From: Microcella daejeonensis | Lineage (GTDB): Bacteria > Actinomycetota > Actinomycetes > Actinomycetales > Microbacteriaceae | DNA length: 64,000 bases | Assembly: GCF_026625045.1 (NCBI RefSeq) | Contig: NZ_CP113089.1 | Location: 1,736,001 to 1,800,000, forward strand | Direction of reading: 5' to 3' | Part shown: in pieces, positions 34,180 through 41,098 of the stretch | Layout: every line of letters begins with the position of its first letter | Numbering within the stretch: position 1 is the first letter of the stretch | Made by a program: the position numbers and the translations under genes | Notes under the pieces: model-generated | The model's database searches: none | What the model saw: the letters and a program-made list of their open reading frames with translations, nothing else | Told to the model about the DNA's origin: nothing

Positions 34180-34197
34180 GCCCCTCATCCGCTCGCG

Positions 34198-35712
34198 CTA
34201 GTGCGCGAGCGGGACGCTCTGCTGCTCGTCCTCGGCCTCGGCCCCGTCGTCGACCGCCGGGCCGCCGGTCGGCGCGGTCACCCGGCGCACGAAGAGCACG
34301 AGCGGCAGGGTGACGAGCGCGATGCCCGTTCCGACGAGGAACGCGGCGCGGATGCCCTCCGCCGTGATGGCGGCGCCCTCCTCGGCGGCGGGGCCCGCGA
34401 AGGCGGCCGAAAGGGTGATGAAGAGCGCAATGCCCGCGGCTCCGGCCACCTGCTGGATGGTGCCGACGATCGCGCTGCCGTGCGCGTTGAGCTCGGGCCG
34501 CAGCGACGACAGTCCGTTGGTGAGCAGCGGCGTGAAGAGCAGCGCGAGGCCCAGGCTCACGCCGATGTGCGCCACCGTGACGAGCCACAGCGGGGTGCCG
34601 GCGGCGAACATCGCCATGCCGCCGAGCGAGACGATGAGCAGCACCGAGCCGAGCAGCACGAGGCCGCGCGGACCGACGGCGTCGTACCGGCGCCCGATGA
34701 ACGGCGCGAGGATGCCCTGCAGGAGCGCCCCGGGAAGGATCGCGAGCCCCGCGGCGAGCGCGTCGTAGCCGAGCACCTCCTGCACGTAGAGCGGCAGGAG
34801 GATGATCGCGCCGAAGAGGGCCATCGAGGCGATCGTCACGATCGAGATCGAGAGGGCGAACTGCCGCGAGGCGAAGGTGCGCAGGTCGAGCAGGGCGGCA
34901 TCGCTGCGCTGCAGGTGGATCTGGCGCGCGACGAAGAGGCCGATGATGACGGCGCCGCCGATGAGCGACGCGAGCGCGATGGTGCTGCCGTTCTCGCTCT
35001 CGCCGCCCTCGCCCAGCTGGGCGAGGCCGTAGACGAAGCCGCCGAAACCGAGGGCCGAGAGCACGACCGAGAGCACGTCGAGACGGCCGGGCCGGTAGAC
35101 GCCGACGTTGACGATGCGCGCGGCGCCGAGGGCGAGCGCCACGAGGGCGAAGGGCACCATGACGATGAACAGCCAGCGCCAGTCGGCGATCTGCAGGATG
35201 GCTCCCGAGACGGTCGGGCCGAGGGCGGGGGCGACGGCGATGACGATCGAGATGTTGCCGACGACGCGGCCGCGGATGGCGGGCGGCACGAGGGCGAAGA
35301 CGGTCGTGAACAGCAGCGGCATCATGATGGCCGTGCCGCTGGCCTGCACGATGCGGCCGACGAGCAGCAGCTCGAAGCCCGGCGAGACGGCGGCGATGAC
35401 GGTGCCGAGCGTGAACAGGCTCATCGCGGCGAGGAACATCGGCCGGGTCTGGAAGCGCTGCATCAGGAAGCCCGTGATGGGAATGACGACGGCGAGCGTG
35501 AGCATGAAGGCGGTCGTGAGCCACTGGGCCGCGCTGGCGGTGATGCCGAGATCGTCGATGAGCCGCGGGATGGCGTTGCCCATGAGGGTCTCGTTGAGGA
35601 TGACCACGAAGGCGGAGATCAGCAGCAGCCGGATCACGCCCATGTTGCGCTTGTGCTCCGGCCCGGAGAGATCGACGTCGGACGAATGCGGTGCGGGCGG
35701 AGTCGATGGCAT
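34198..35712 (-). CDS. DHA2-type multidrug MFS transporter
   Basis: A 504-residue integral membrane protein with about 14 helices. It begins at helix 1 'VIRLLLISAFVVILNETLMGNAIPRLIDDLGI', contains the motif-A-like loop 'GFLMQRFQTRPMF' and motif C-like 'IAVAPALGPTVSGAIL', and ends in an acidic tail. DHA2 proteins export drugs, dyes or toxic metabolites using the proton gradient. The ATG at 35712 is preferred; an upstream in-frame start would translate the 19-base tandem repeat. Those repeats lie 38-113 bases upstream and may be the binding array of an unlinked regulator. Confidence 0.9.
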   Translation of the reverse strand: MPSTPPAPHSSDVDLSGPEHKRNMGVIRLLLISAFVVILNETLMGNAIPRLIDDLGITASAAQWLTTAFMLTLAVVIPITGFLMQRFQTRPMFLAAMSLFTLGTVIAAVSPGFELLLVGRIVQASGTAIMMPLLFTTVFALVPPAIRGRVVGNISIVIAVAPALGPTVSGAILQIADWRWLFIVMVPFALVALALGAARIVNVGVYRPGRLDVLSVVLSALGFGGFVYGLAQLGEGGESENGSTIALASLIGGAVIIGLFVARQIHLQRSDAALLDLRTFASRQFALSISIVTIASMALFGAIILLPLYVQEVLGYDALAAGLAILPGALLQGILAPFIGRRYDAVGPRGLVLLGSVLLIVSLGGMAMFAAGTPLWLVTVAHIGVSLGLALLFTPLLTNGLSSLRPELNAHGSAIVGTIQQVAGAAGIALFITLSAAFAGPAAEEGAAITAEGIRAAFLVGTGIALVTLPLVLFVRRVTAPTGGPAVDDGAEAEDEQQSVPLAH

Positions 35713-35749
35713 AGCGACTGCAACCTGCCGAGCATTCCGTGTATTCCCG

Positions 35750-35825
35750 CACGGCGGATCCGATCCGTCACGGCGGATCCGATCGGTCACGGTGGACGCG
35801 GTCGGCCACGGCGGATGCGCCGGCC
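35750..35825. repeat. Four 19-bp tandem repeats upstream of an MFS gene
   Basis: Units start at 35750, 35769, 35788 and 35807. The first two differ at two bases (cacggcggatccgatcNgt), while the third and fourth are more diverged but keep 'cacgg.gga.gc'. They lie between the RhlE-like helicase terminator and the MFS start. A regulator-binding array is possible; simple repeat slippage is the alternative. Confidence 0.75.
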
Positions 35826-35840
35826 GTCGAGGGCGGACGC

Positions 35841-35879
35841 GCGACGGCCCCCGGAGCAGGATGCTCCAGGGGCCGTCGC
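35841..35879 (-). terminator. Hairpin terminator after the RhlE-like helicase gene
   Basis: An 18-base near-perfect stem (35841-35858 with 35862-35879) closes on a three-base loop, 20 bases downstream of the helicase stop on the minus strand. Confidence 0.68.
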
Positions 35880-35898
35880 GCGATGCGGGGTGGTGGCG

Positions 35899-37365
35899 TC
35901 AGTCGGCCGCGGGCGCCGCGCTCTGCTGGCCTCCGCCGGCACCGCCCGAACCGCCGGAGCGGCGACGACGGCGTCGACGGGGCGCGGTGGTGCCGCCCTC
36001 GCCCGCGGGGGCGGCCGCGGTGCTGCCGGTCGAGGGGGTGCTGCCGGATGCTCCGCGCTCACGGCGCTCGCCGCCGCGCTCGGTGCGCTCGCCCGAGCGC
36101 TCGCCGGTGCGGCCCGCGCCGTCGCGGCGGGTGCGTTCGCGCGGCGGGCGCGCGGCATCCCGCTCGACCTTGGGGATGGGCGTCGACTTGAGGCGGCCCT
36201 TGATGCCGGCCGGGATGTTGAGGTCGGTGTAGAGGTGCGGCGACGAGGAGTACGTCTCAACGGGCTCGGGGATGTTCATCTCGAGCGCCTTGTTGATGAG
36301 CGCCCACTTGTGCATGTCGGCCCAGTCGACGAAGGTCACCGCGATGCCGGTCTTGCCCGCGCGGCCGGTGCGGCCGACGCGGTGCAGGTAGGCGTCGTGG
36401 TCGTCGGGCACCGTGTGGTTGATCACGTGGGTGACGTCGTTGACGTCGATGCCGCGGGCGGCCACGTCGGTCGCGATCAGGATGTCCTTCTTGCCGGCCT
36501 TGAACGCCGCCATCGAGCGCTCGCGCGCCTCCTGCGTCATGTCGCCGTGCACGGCGCCCGCGCTGAAGCCGCGGTCGGTGAGCTCCTCGACGATCTTCGC
36601 GGCGGCGCGCTTCGTGCGCGTGAAGATCACGGTCTTGCCGCGGCCCTCCGACTGCAGGATGCGCCCGATGACCTCGTCCTTGTCGAGCGCGTGCGCCCGG
36701 TAGACGATGTGCTCGATGTTGGCCTGGGTGAGGCCCTCGTCGGGGTCGGTGGCGCGGATGTGGATGGGGCGCGTCATGAAGCGGCGCGCGAGGGCGACGA
36801 TCGGGCCCGGCATGGTGGCCGAGAACAGCATCGTGTGGCGCGTGGGCTTGGTCTGCGAGAAGAGCCGCTCGATGTCGCTGAGGAACCCGAGGTCGAGCAT
36901 CTTGTCGGCCTCGTCGAGCACCATGACCTCGACGTTCGCGAGGCTCAGCAGGCGCTGGCTGGCGAGGTCGAGCAGGCGGCCGGGCGTGCCGACGACGATC
37001 TGCGCGCCCGCCTTCAGCTGCTCGATCTGGCCCTCGTAGGCCTTGCCGCCGTAGATCGAGACGATCTTGGTCGGCCGGTTCTTGGCGGCGAGCTCGAGGT
37101 CCTCGGTGACCTGCACGCACAGCTCGCGCGTCGGCACGACGACGAGCGCCTTGACGCCGGGCTCGGGGTCGGTGCCGAGCCGCTGGATGAGCGGGAGGCC
37201 GAAGCCGAAGGTCTTGCCGGTGCCGGTCTTCGCCTGGCCGATGATGTCCTGGCCGGTCAGCGCGAGCGGGATCGTCTGCTCTTGGATGGGGAACGGCTCG
37301 AGGATGCCGTGGGATGCGAGGGCATCGACCAGATCGGTCTCGATGCCCAGGTCGGTGAAAGTCAC
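35899..37365 (-). CDS. DEAD-box RNA helicase, RhlE-like
   Basis: A 488-residue helicase with all motifs: Q-motif 'PFPIQEQTIP', I 'AKTGTGKT', Ia 'PTRELCVQ', Ib 'TPGRLLD', II 'DEAD' in 'VLDEADKMLDLGF', III 'SAT', IV 'VIFTRTKR', V 'ATDVAARGID' and VI 'HRVGRTGRAGK'. A C-terminal extension of about 100 residues is rich in Arg, Gly and Ser ('RRRRRRRSGGSGG') and should bind RNA. It would remodel RNA during ribosome assembly or decay. The start is GTG 37365. Position beside the MiaE-like gene matches the mycobacterial RhlE locus as I recall it. Confidence 0.93.
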   Translation of the reverse strand: MTFTDLGIETDLVDALASHGILEPFPIQEQTIPLALTGQDIIGQAKTGTGKTFGFGLPLIQRLGTDPEPGVKALVVVPTRELCVQVTEDLELAAKNRPTKIVSIYGGKAYEGQIEQLKAGAQIVVGTPGRLLDLASQRLLSLANVEVMVLDEADKMLDLGFLSDIERLFSQTKPTRHTMLFSATMPGPIVALARRFMTRPIHIRATDPDEGLTQANIEHIVYRAHALDKDEVIGRILQSEGRGKTVIFTRTKRAAAKIVEELTDRGFSAGAVHGDMTQEARERSMAAFKAGKKDILIATDVAARGIDVNDVTHVINHTVPDDHDAYLHRVGRTGRAGKTGIAVTFVDWADMHKWALINKALEMNIPEPVETYSSSPHLYTDLNIPAGIKGRLKSTPIPKVERDAARPPRERTRRDGAGRTGERSGERTERGGERRERGASGSTPSTGSTAAAPAGEGGTTAPRRRRRRRSGGSGGAGGGQQSAAPAAD

Positions 37366-37477
37366 GTGAAGGATTCGCCTTATCTGCGGTATGGGATTCC
37401 CGTCAGTTTAGCCGCCGCACGGGCCGATGGGCGGGCGGACCGCGCGGAGGGGGCCGGGGCGGCGCGCATCCATCGCA

Positions 37478-37483
37478 TACAGT
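37478..37483 (+). promoter_or_regulatory. -10 hexamer of a leaderless ferritin-fold gene
   Basis: TACAGT lies six bases before the GTG at 37490. Confidence 0.56.
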
Positions 37484-37489
37484 AGGCGC

Positions 37490-38203
37490 GTGGCATGGTT
37501 CCGACGGTCCCCGCAGCGTGCGCAGGTGCCCGCCCTGAAGCCGCGCGACACCGCCACGGCGATGACCCGGGTCGACCTGCACCGGCTCACCCCGCCCGTC
37601 GATCAGTACCTCGGTCACTGCGCCGCGCTGCACCTGACCTTCTTCGAGCAGCTGAGCCACGCGGTCGCCAATGCGCCCCGCATCGCCGATAAGGACGCCC
37701 TGACCGTCGTCGCGGGCACCGCGCTACGCCGCTACGAGGCGCTCGTCGCCGAGATCGAGCGCCGCAAGCTCGACCGCTCCGCCCTCATGGAGCCCCACCT
37801 GCACGGCGTGCAGGAGTTCGAGCGCCGCACGATGGGCGCCGACTGGCACGAGCAGGTCGCGAGCGCCCACGTGACCATCGGGTTCCTCACCGACTTCTGG
37901 ATGCGCCTGGCCGCCGGCCTGCCGAAGGACGCGCGCGAGCGCGTCGAGCAGGCCCTGCGCATCGGCGAGCTGGATGCCCCGCTGCACCGCATCGTGCAGC
38001 GCGCCATCGCGGCGAACCCCCGGCTGTCGTCGCGGCTCGCGCTCTGGTGCCGCCGCCTCGTCGGCGACACGATGCTGCAGGCCCGCTCGGCCCTCGCCGT
38101 CGCGATCGACAGCCGCGACGACGAGGAGCAGATCGAGCCCGTGCTCACCGAGCTCATCGCCGAGCACACCCGCCGCATGGACAAGCTGGGACTGACCGCC
38201 TGA
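37490..38203 (+). CDS. MiaE-like ferritin-fold protein
   Basis: A 237-residue all-helical protein of the actinobacterial ferritin-like/MiaE_2 group. 'VDLHRLTPPVDQYLGHCAALHLTFFEQLS' starts the domain, and the following helices carry acidic and His residues ('LRRYEALVAEIERR', 'MEPHLHGVQEFERRTMGADWHEQVASAHVTIGFLTDFWMRLAAGLP') that could hold a di-iron centre. MiaE hydroxylates a modified tRNA adenosine, but for this branch neither iron nor substrate is proven. The start is taken as GTG 37490 because of the leaderless promoter. Its stop codon overlaps the next ATG by one base (TGATG), so the small membrane protein behind it is coupled. Confidence 0.82.
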   Translation: MAWFRRSPQRAQVPALKPRDTATAMTRVDLHRLTPPVDQYLGHCAALHLTFFEQLSHAVANAPRIADKDALTVVAGTALRRYEALVAEIERRKLDRSALMEPHLHGVQEFERRTMGADWHEQVASAHVTIGFLTDFWMRLAAGLPKDARERVEQALRIGELDAPLHRIVQRAIAANPRLSSRLALWCRRLVGDTMLQARSALAVAIDSRDDEEQIEPVLTELIAEHTRRMDKLGLTA

Positions 38204-38520
38204 TGTCGTGGGGAGGGGACGGGCCGCGGCCGATGCAGCCCGAGAGCAGTCAAGGGCGCACGGCGCTCATCCTGATCATCGTCTCGATCGCGGCGCGCGC
38301 CGTCGTCTCGGTCATCACGGGCCCGCTCCTCGCCGTGCTCGGCGGCATCGGCGCCATCGTCGTCCTGCTGCTCAACGCGGCCGCGCTCATCGTCACGATC
38401 GTCGGCATCGTCATCGCCTGGATCGCCATCGTCAAGCACCGCGACCGGTCGCTCGTGCTGCTGATCGTCGCCGTCGTCGCGAGCGTGCTGACCCTGTTCT
38501 CCCTGCCCTCGCTGCTCTAG
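38203..38520 (+). CDS. Small hypothetical membrane protein
   Basis: A 105-residue protein starting at the ATG that overlaps the previous stop (TGATG). A polar N-terminus of 18 residues is followed by three hydrophobic stretches: 'ALILIIVSIAARAVVSVI', 'GPLLAVLGGIGAIVVLLLNAAALIVTIVGIVIAWIAIV' (long enough for two helices) and 'LVLLIVAVVASVLTLFSL'. No family is recognised. Translational coupling to the ferritin-fold gene suggests coexpression. Confidence 0.75.
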   Translation: MSWGGDGPRPMQPESSQGRTALILIIVSIAARAVVSVITGPLLAVLGGIGAIVVLLLNAAALIVTIVGIVIAWIAIVKHRDRSLVLLIVAVVASVLTLFSLPSLL

Positions 38521-38673
38521 TCGGCCCGCGCGCTGTACCACGGGAGGGCATCCCCTCGCCCCCTGCGATGTCGGCCCTCTCCCAGTTCGATCGCCCGGCC
38601 CCTCAGTAGGGTTCGGAGGTTCTCGCCGGATGGGGCGGGAGCGCGCCGGACCGTCCTGAATCGAGGAAGCACC

Positions 38674-40119
38674 ATGCCCACCGACGAGCGCACCTCCGAC
38701 TCCCTCAACTCGAAGGTCGTCGCTCTCGCGGCGGCCGGGGCCGTCGGCGGATTCCTGTTCGGATTCGACTCCTCCGTCGTGAACGGCGCGGTCGCGTCGA
38801 TCGAGACGCAGTTCTCGCTCGCCCCCGAGCTCACCGGCTTCGCCGTCGCGAGCGCCCTGCTCGGCTGCGTCGCCGGTGCGGAGGCGGCGGGCCGGCTCTC
38901 CAGCAGGTTCGGCCGCATCCCCGTCATGATGATCGGCGCGGTGCTCTTCCTCATCTCGGCCATCGGCTCGGGATTCGCCTTCGGGGTGTGGGATCTCATC
39001 CTCTGGCGCCTCGTCGGCGGCGTCGGCATCGGCATCGCCTCCGTCGTCTCGCCGGCGTACATCGCCGAGATCTCCCCGCGGGCGTTCCGCGGGCGGCTGG
39101 GCTCGCTGCAGCAGCTCGCCATCACGACGGGCATCTTCGGGGCGCTGCTCTCGAACGCGGTCTGGCGGGATGCGGCCGGCGGCGCGGGCGAGCCCTTCTG
39201 GCTGGGGCTCGAGGCATGGCGGTGGATGTTCCTGGCGGGTGCCATACCCGCCGTCGTCTACGGCGTCATCGCGCTCGTGCTGCCCGAATCGCCCCGCTAC
39301 CTCATCGAGAAGGGCCGCCGCGACGACGCCCGGCGCATCATCGCCTCGGTCTGGCCCTCGGGCGACGCCGACGGCGAGATCCGCGTCATCCAGTCGGCGA
39401 TCGACGAGGATGCCGCGAACGCGGCCACCGGCACCCTGCGCGGGAAGGCGCTCGGCCTGCGGCCGATCGTGTGGATCGGCATCGTGCTGTCGGTGTTCCA
39501 GCAGTTCGTCGGCATCAACGTGATCTTCTACTACTCCACGACGCTCTGGAGCGCGGTGGGCTTCGCCGAGTCCGACTCCTTCCAGATCTCGGTCTTCACC
39601 TCGATCGTCAACATCGCCGTGACGCTCGTCGCCATCGCGCTCGTCGACCGCGTCGGGCGGCGACCCATCCTGCTGACCGGCTCGATCGGCATGGCCGTCT
39701 CCCTCGGCGCGATGGCCCTCGCGTTCTCGCAGGCCGTCGTCGACGCCGAGTCGGTGTCGCTGCCGGGCGGCTGGGGCATCGTCGCCCTCGTCGGGGCGAA
39801 CGTCTTCGTCGTCGCCTTCGGGGCGAGCTGGGGGCCGCTGGTCTGGGTGCTGCTGGGCGAGATGTTCCCGAGCACCATCCGGGCGCGCGCGCTGGGGGTC
39901 GCGGCTGCTGCGCAGTGGCTGGCGAACTTCGCCATCACCGTGAGCTTCCCCGCCATGTCGCAGGCCTCGCTGCCGCTCACCTACGGCATGTACGCGGCCT
40001 TCGCCGCGGCCTCGTTCGTCTTCGTTCTGCGCTTCATCCCCGAGACCAAGGGCGTCGCGCTCGAGGAGACCGGCACGCTCACGGTGGAGCGCCGGGCGCG
40101 GGCGGGCCGCCGGGGGTAG
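38674..40119 (+). CDS. Sugar porter (MFS) family transporter
   Basis: A 481-residue, 12-helix sugar:proton symporter of the MFS sugar porter family. Signature segments: 'GGFLFGFDSSVVNGAV' (helix 1), 'GRLSSRFGRIPVMM' (loop 2-3), 'RLVGGVGIGIASVVSPAYIAEISP' (helix 4), 'PESPRYLIEKGR' (central loop), 'FQQFVGINVIFYYST' (helix 7) and 'VDRVGRRPILL'. The C-terminal 'PETKGVALEE' is also typical. It resembles GlcP/XylE-type importers of hexoses, pentoses or inositol; with mmsA elsewhere in the window inositol is conceivable but there is no direct link. A GAGGAAG site precedes the ATG. Confidence 0.93.
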   Translation: MPTDERTSDSLNSKVVALAAAGAVGGFLFGFDSSVVNGAVASIETQFSLAPELTGFAVASALLGCVAGAEAAGRLSSRFGRIPVMMIGAVLFLISAIGSGFAFGVWDLILWRLVGGVGIGIASVVSPAYIAEISPRAFRGRLGSLQQLAITTGIFGALLSNAVWRDAAGGAGEPFWLGLEAWRWMFLAGAIPAVVYGVIALVLPESPRYLIEKGRRDDARRIIASVWPSGDADGEIRVIQSAIDEDAANAATGTLRGKALGLRPIVWIGIVLSVFQQFVGINVIFYYSTTLWSAVGFAESDSFQISVFTSIVNIAVTLVAIALVDRVGRRPILLTGSIGMAVSLGAMALAFSQAVVDAESVSLPGGWGIVALVGANVFVVAFGASWGPLVWVLLGEMFPSTIRARALGVAAAAQWLANFAITVSFPAMSQASLPLTYGMYAAFAAASFVFVLRFIPETKGVALEETGTLTVERRARAGRRG

Positions 40120-40122
40120 GGT
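40117..40122 (+). promoter_or_regulatory. -10 hexamer overlapping the sugar porter stop codon
   Basis: TAGGGT begins with the TAG stop of the transporter and stands eight bases before the ATG at 40131. Confidence 0.48.
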
Positions 40123-40130
40123 CGGGGCGC

Positions 40131-40373
40131 ATGGAAGCCCTGCCCGTGTTCATCCTCGCGGCCGTATGCGGCGTGATCGTCATCGCCTTCATCGTCGTGG
40201 CGGTGCTGCAGGTCGTGCGCTCGACCGACATCTCGCTGACCGCCAGGACCGCGTGGGTCATCGGCATCGTCGTCGCCCCGCTGATCGGGGCGATGGCCTG
40301 GTACCTGCTCGGCGATCGCACGCCGCAGATCGAACGGGAGCTCGGCATCAGAGGGCCGCGCAGCGGCGGGTGA
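40131..40373 (+). CDS. PLDc_N-domain small membrane protein
   Basis: An 80-residue protein with two helices, 'LPVFILAAVCGVIVIAFIVVAVLQVV' and 'ARTAWVIGIVVAPLIGAMAWYLLG', followed by a basic tail. The second helix matches the PLDc_N pattern ('W.....P.IG...Y...G'), a membrane module that in other proteins precedes phospholipase D nuclease domains; here no catalytic domain follows. Role unknown. It starts 12 bases after the sugar porter gene. Confidence 0.78.
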   Translation: MEALPVFILAAVCGVIVIAFIVVAVLQVVRSTDISLTARTAWVIGIVVAPLIGAMAWYLLGDRTPQIERELGIRGPRSGG

Positions 40374-40442
40374 CGCGCGGGCGCTCCGGGTCAGCGGGCG
40401 CGCGCCGCGGTGCGGGTCGACCGCTCGGGGGAGCGGCCGCGC

Positions 40443-40736
40443 TCAGCGAGCGCCGACGAGGCGCTGGAGCAGGGCCGCGTCGGCGTCCGCGCGGCGACGG
40501 TGCAGCATCCAGGCGATGCCGGCCGCGACGAGGGGGCCGATGACCAGGCTGAGAACCCAGATCCAGCCGCCGTCGAAGGTGAAGCCGAGCCACAGCAGCA
40601 GCACCCAGGTGGCCGCCGTGGCCGCCGCGCCCACGACCATCGTGACGAGGAGGCCGTGCGTGTCGCGGCCCGGAACGATGTAGCGCACGGCGAGGCCGAG
40701 GGCGGCGCCGATGATCGTGACGAACAGCAGCTCCAT
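40443..40736 (-). CDS. Small hypothetical membrane protein
   Basis: A 97-residue protein with three hydrophobic segments: 'LLFVTIIGAALGLAVRYIVPG', 'LLVTMVVGAAATAATWVLLLWLGF' and 'WIWVLSLVIGPLVAAGIAWML'. The pattern 'G...R...PGRDTHG' after helix 1 is reminiscent of the GlsB/YeaQ (transglycosylase-associated) small membrane family, but the similarity is weak. It lies 14 bases downstream of the DUF3107 gene on the same strand and is probably cotranscribed with it. Confidence 0.72.
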   Translation of the reverse strand: MELLFVTIIGAALGLAVRYIVPGRDTHGLLVTMVVGAAATAATWVLLLWLGFTFDGGWIWVLSLVIGPLVAAGIAWMLHRRRADADAALLQRLVGAR

Positions 40737-40750
40737 GTGGGGGAGGCCCT

Positions 40751-40972
40751 CTAGCCGACGAAGCCCACGCGGCGCGCCGACTCGGTGCCGATCTCGACGT
40801 AGCCGATGGCCGCGGCGGGGACGATGTACGACTTGCCCTTGTCGTCGCTCAGCGAGAGCACGGTGCCGTCGGCGAGGGCGGCGGCCACCGCCTTCTCGAT
40901 CTCGGCTGCGGGCTGCGAGGTCTCGAACGAGAGCTCACGGGGGCTGTTGAGAATGCCGATGCGAATGTCCAC
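40751..40972 (-). CDS. DUF3107-family protein
   Basis: A 73-residue protein: 'VDIRIGILNSPRELSFETSQ', then 'IEKAVAAALADGTVLSLSDDKGKSYIVPAAAIGYVEIGTE' and a C-terminal 'RRVGF'. This is the full DUF3107 family, small beta/alpha proteins that in actinobacteria are encoded beside the UvrD-like helicases, as here (the mycobacterial homologue is Rv3208A). The GTG at 40972 is preferred to the one at 40981, because the TACAGT -10 element overlaps the earlier codon and stands seven bases before the later one. Function unknown. Confidence 0.88.
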   Translation of the reverse strand: MDIRIGILNSPRELSFETSQPAAEIEKAVAAALADGTVLSLSDDKGKSYIVPAAAIGYVEIGTESARRVGFVG

Positions 40973-40979
40973 GAGTGTC

Positions 40980-40985
40980 ACTGTA
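40980..40985 (-). promoter_or_regulatory. -10 hexamer of the leaderless DUF3107 gene
   Basis: On the minus strand TACAGT is followed by seven bases and the GTG at 40972. Confidence 0.57.
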
Positions 40986-41085
40986 CCCCGGCGTAGGAGG
41001 CCGATCCGCGGCGTTCACCGAGAGCGGATCCCGGGCCCGCGCGGGCGCTCCGGCCGGGCGATCGCGCGATGTCGGTGCGCGCCGA

Positions 41086-41091
41086 TACCGT
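41086..41091 (+). promoter_or_regulatory. -10 hexamer of leaderless adnA
   Basis: TACCGT lies seven bases before the ATG at 41099; this supports that start over an in-frame ATG at 41069. Confidence 0.52.
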
Positions 41092-41098
41092 GATCGGC

